Shown: positions 5,406-5,824 of the stretch, in pieces
How positions within the stretch are numbered: position 1 is the first letter of the stretch
Layout of the letters: every line of letters starts with the position of its first letter
Origin: Methanospirillum hungatei
Lineage (GTDB): Archaea; Halobacteriota; Methanomicrobia; Methanomicrobiales; Methanospirillaceae
Assembly: GCA_003251955.1 (NCBI GenBank)
Contig: QKDV01000303.1
Location: 1-5,824 of the forward strand
DNA: 5,824 bases
Direction of reading: 5' to 3'
Notes under the pieces: generated by a model
The model's database searches: none
What the model was told of the DNA's origin: nothing
Seen by the model: the letters and a program-made list of their open reading frames with translations, nothing else
Position numbers and translations under genes: made by a program

Positions 5406-5413
5406 TTATTTAC
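5406..5413 (-). promoter_or_regulatory. Possible TATA box of the PAS-DAC gene
   Basis: The minus strand reads GTAAATAA, the best AT-rich box upstream of the ATG at 5355. Transcription would begin near 5383, inside the inverted repeat. Assignment rests only on sequence and spacing. Confidence 0.35.
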
Positions 5414-5468
5414 TCCATGATGCATTAGTCTGCCGGAAATCAGAGTAGACCATCATGAATGATAGACA

Positions 5469-5476
5469 TTTAATGA
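5469..5476 (+). promoter_or_regulatory. Possible TATA box of the acylphosphatase gene
   Basis: TTTAATGA lies about 34 bases before the ATG at 5506, predicting transcription from about 5500 and a very short leader carrying GTGAG. If this box is used, the upstream ATG at 5455 could not be the start. Confidence 0.35.
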
Positions 5477-5505
5477 AACACATCAAACGATGTCGTACTG
5501 TGAGC

Positions 5506-5784
5506 ATGGATCTGAAATGTATACGGGTAGTTGTTGAAGGACGTGTGCAGGGAGTCGGATACCGGATGTTTGTCAGGGATCTTGCTGCCCGGTTTCATCT
5601 GAACGGGTGGGTTCGGAACCTAGTGGATGAAACGGTTGAAGCAGTGATTGAGGGAGAAAAGGATATTGTAGATGAGATGGTTGATGCAATGTATGCCAGG
5701 GATTCGTATGTCATCAGGGTTGACCGTGTTACCGTTACACAGGAGACCCCAACAGGGTATACCGGCTTTGAGATTCGCAGATAA
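5506..5784 (+). CDS. acyP: Acylphosphatase
   Basis: A 92-residue enzyme that hydrolyses carboxyl-phosphate bonds in small metabolites such as acetyl phosphate, carbamoyl phosphate or 1,3-bisphosphoglycerate. The signature VEGRVQGVGYRMFV is at residues 10-23, with catalytic R20, and the second catalytic residue N38 is in GWVRN. The C-terminus GYTGFEIRR is the family's usual last strand. I chose ATG 5506 because it gives the standard family length with the first beta strand (CIRVVVEG) right after the start, and because a TATA-like box sits at the proper distance. An in-frame ATG at 5455 would add a basic 17-residue tail (MNDRHLMKHIKRCRTVS) not typical of the family. It is divergent from the PAS-DAC gene across 150 bases. 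A role in trimming acyl-phosphate signals near the kinase is speculative; such enzymes are usually housekeeping. Confidence 0.92.
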   Translation: MDLKCIRVVVEGRVQGVGYRMFVRDLAARFHLNGWVRNLVDETVEAVIEGEKDIVDEMVDAMYARDSYVIRVDRVTVTQETPTGYTGFEIRR

Positions 5785-5807
5785 TATGTTGCATAAGATT
5801 CTGGAAT

Positions 5808-5820
5808 TGAATAATATTCA
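5808..5820. other. Short AT-rich palindrome after the acylphosphatase gene
   Basis: TGAATA, A, TATTCA is a perfect 6-bp-arm palindrome 23 bases after the acylphosphatase stop. It could be an operator for a gene beyond the window or a chance AT-rich match. No T-run follows within the window to support a terminator. Confidence 0.2.
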
Positions 5821-5824
5821 GACT

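Noticed and set aside
1..5824. tRNA, rRNA, CRISPR array, insertion sequence or prophage signals
   Set aside because: No cloverleaf, spaced direct repeats, transposase or terminal repeats were seen on either strand.

Overview
The window looks archaeal, most likely a methanogen of the order Methanomicrobiales; moderate GC and gene content fit something like Methanospirillum. That placement is inference from gene content: an Sm-like archaeal protein (SmAP), an RPC34/TFE-beta-like winged-helix protein, TATA-type promoters with very short leaders, a histidine kinase with the H-D-x-L-N-Q dimerisation motif common in methanogens, and a DacZ-type diadenylate cyclase domain. No mobile element, CRISPR array, tRNA or rRNA was seen.

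Left part (1-1529, all minus strand), in order of transcription: a class I fructose-1,6-bisphosphatase, a 78-residue Sm-like RNA-binding protein, and seven bases further a winged-helix protein with a C-terminal cysteine cluster that runs off the window at base 1. The last two look like one transcription unit concerned with RNA or transcription. The bisphosphatase has its own promoter in a 141-bp divergent intergenic region.

Middle (1671-3734, plus strand): a soluble sensor histidine kinase (pseudo-receiver, PAS, PAS, HisKA-like, HATPase), then a rubredoxin whose ribosome binding site can pair with the last codons of the kinase gene.

Right part: convergent with the rubredoxin is a 533-residue minus-strand protein whose C-terminus is a DAC (diadenylate cyclase) domain, preceded by two PAS domains and a degenerate receiver-like domain. 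This is the most notable gene: a c-di-AMP synthase apparently wired to sensory input, with the same pseudo-receiver/PAS/PAS front end as the kinase next door. A near-perfect hairpin or operator (12-bp arms, 3-base spacer) lies just upstream of its start. Divergent from it is an acylphosphatase.

A working model, which is inference only, is that the kinase, the rubredoxin and the PAS-DAC protein form a neighbourhood that senses redox or ligand state and reports it through phosphotransfer and c-di-AMP.
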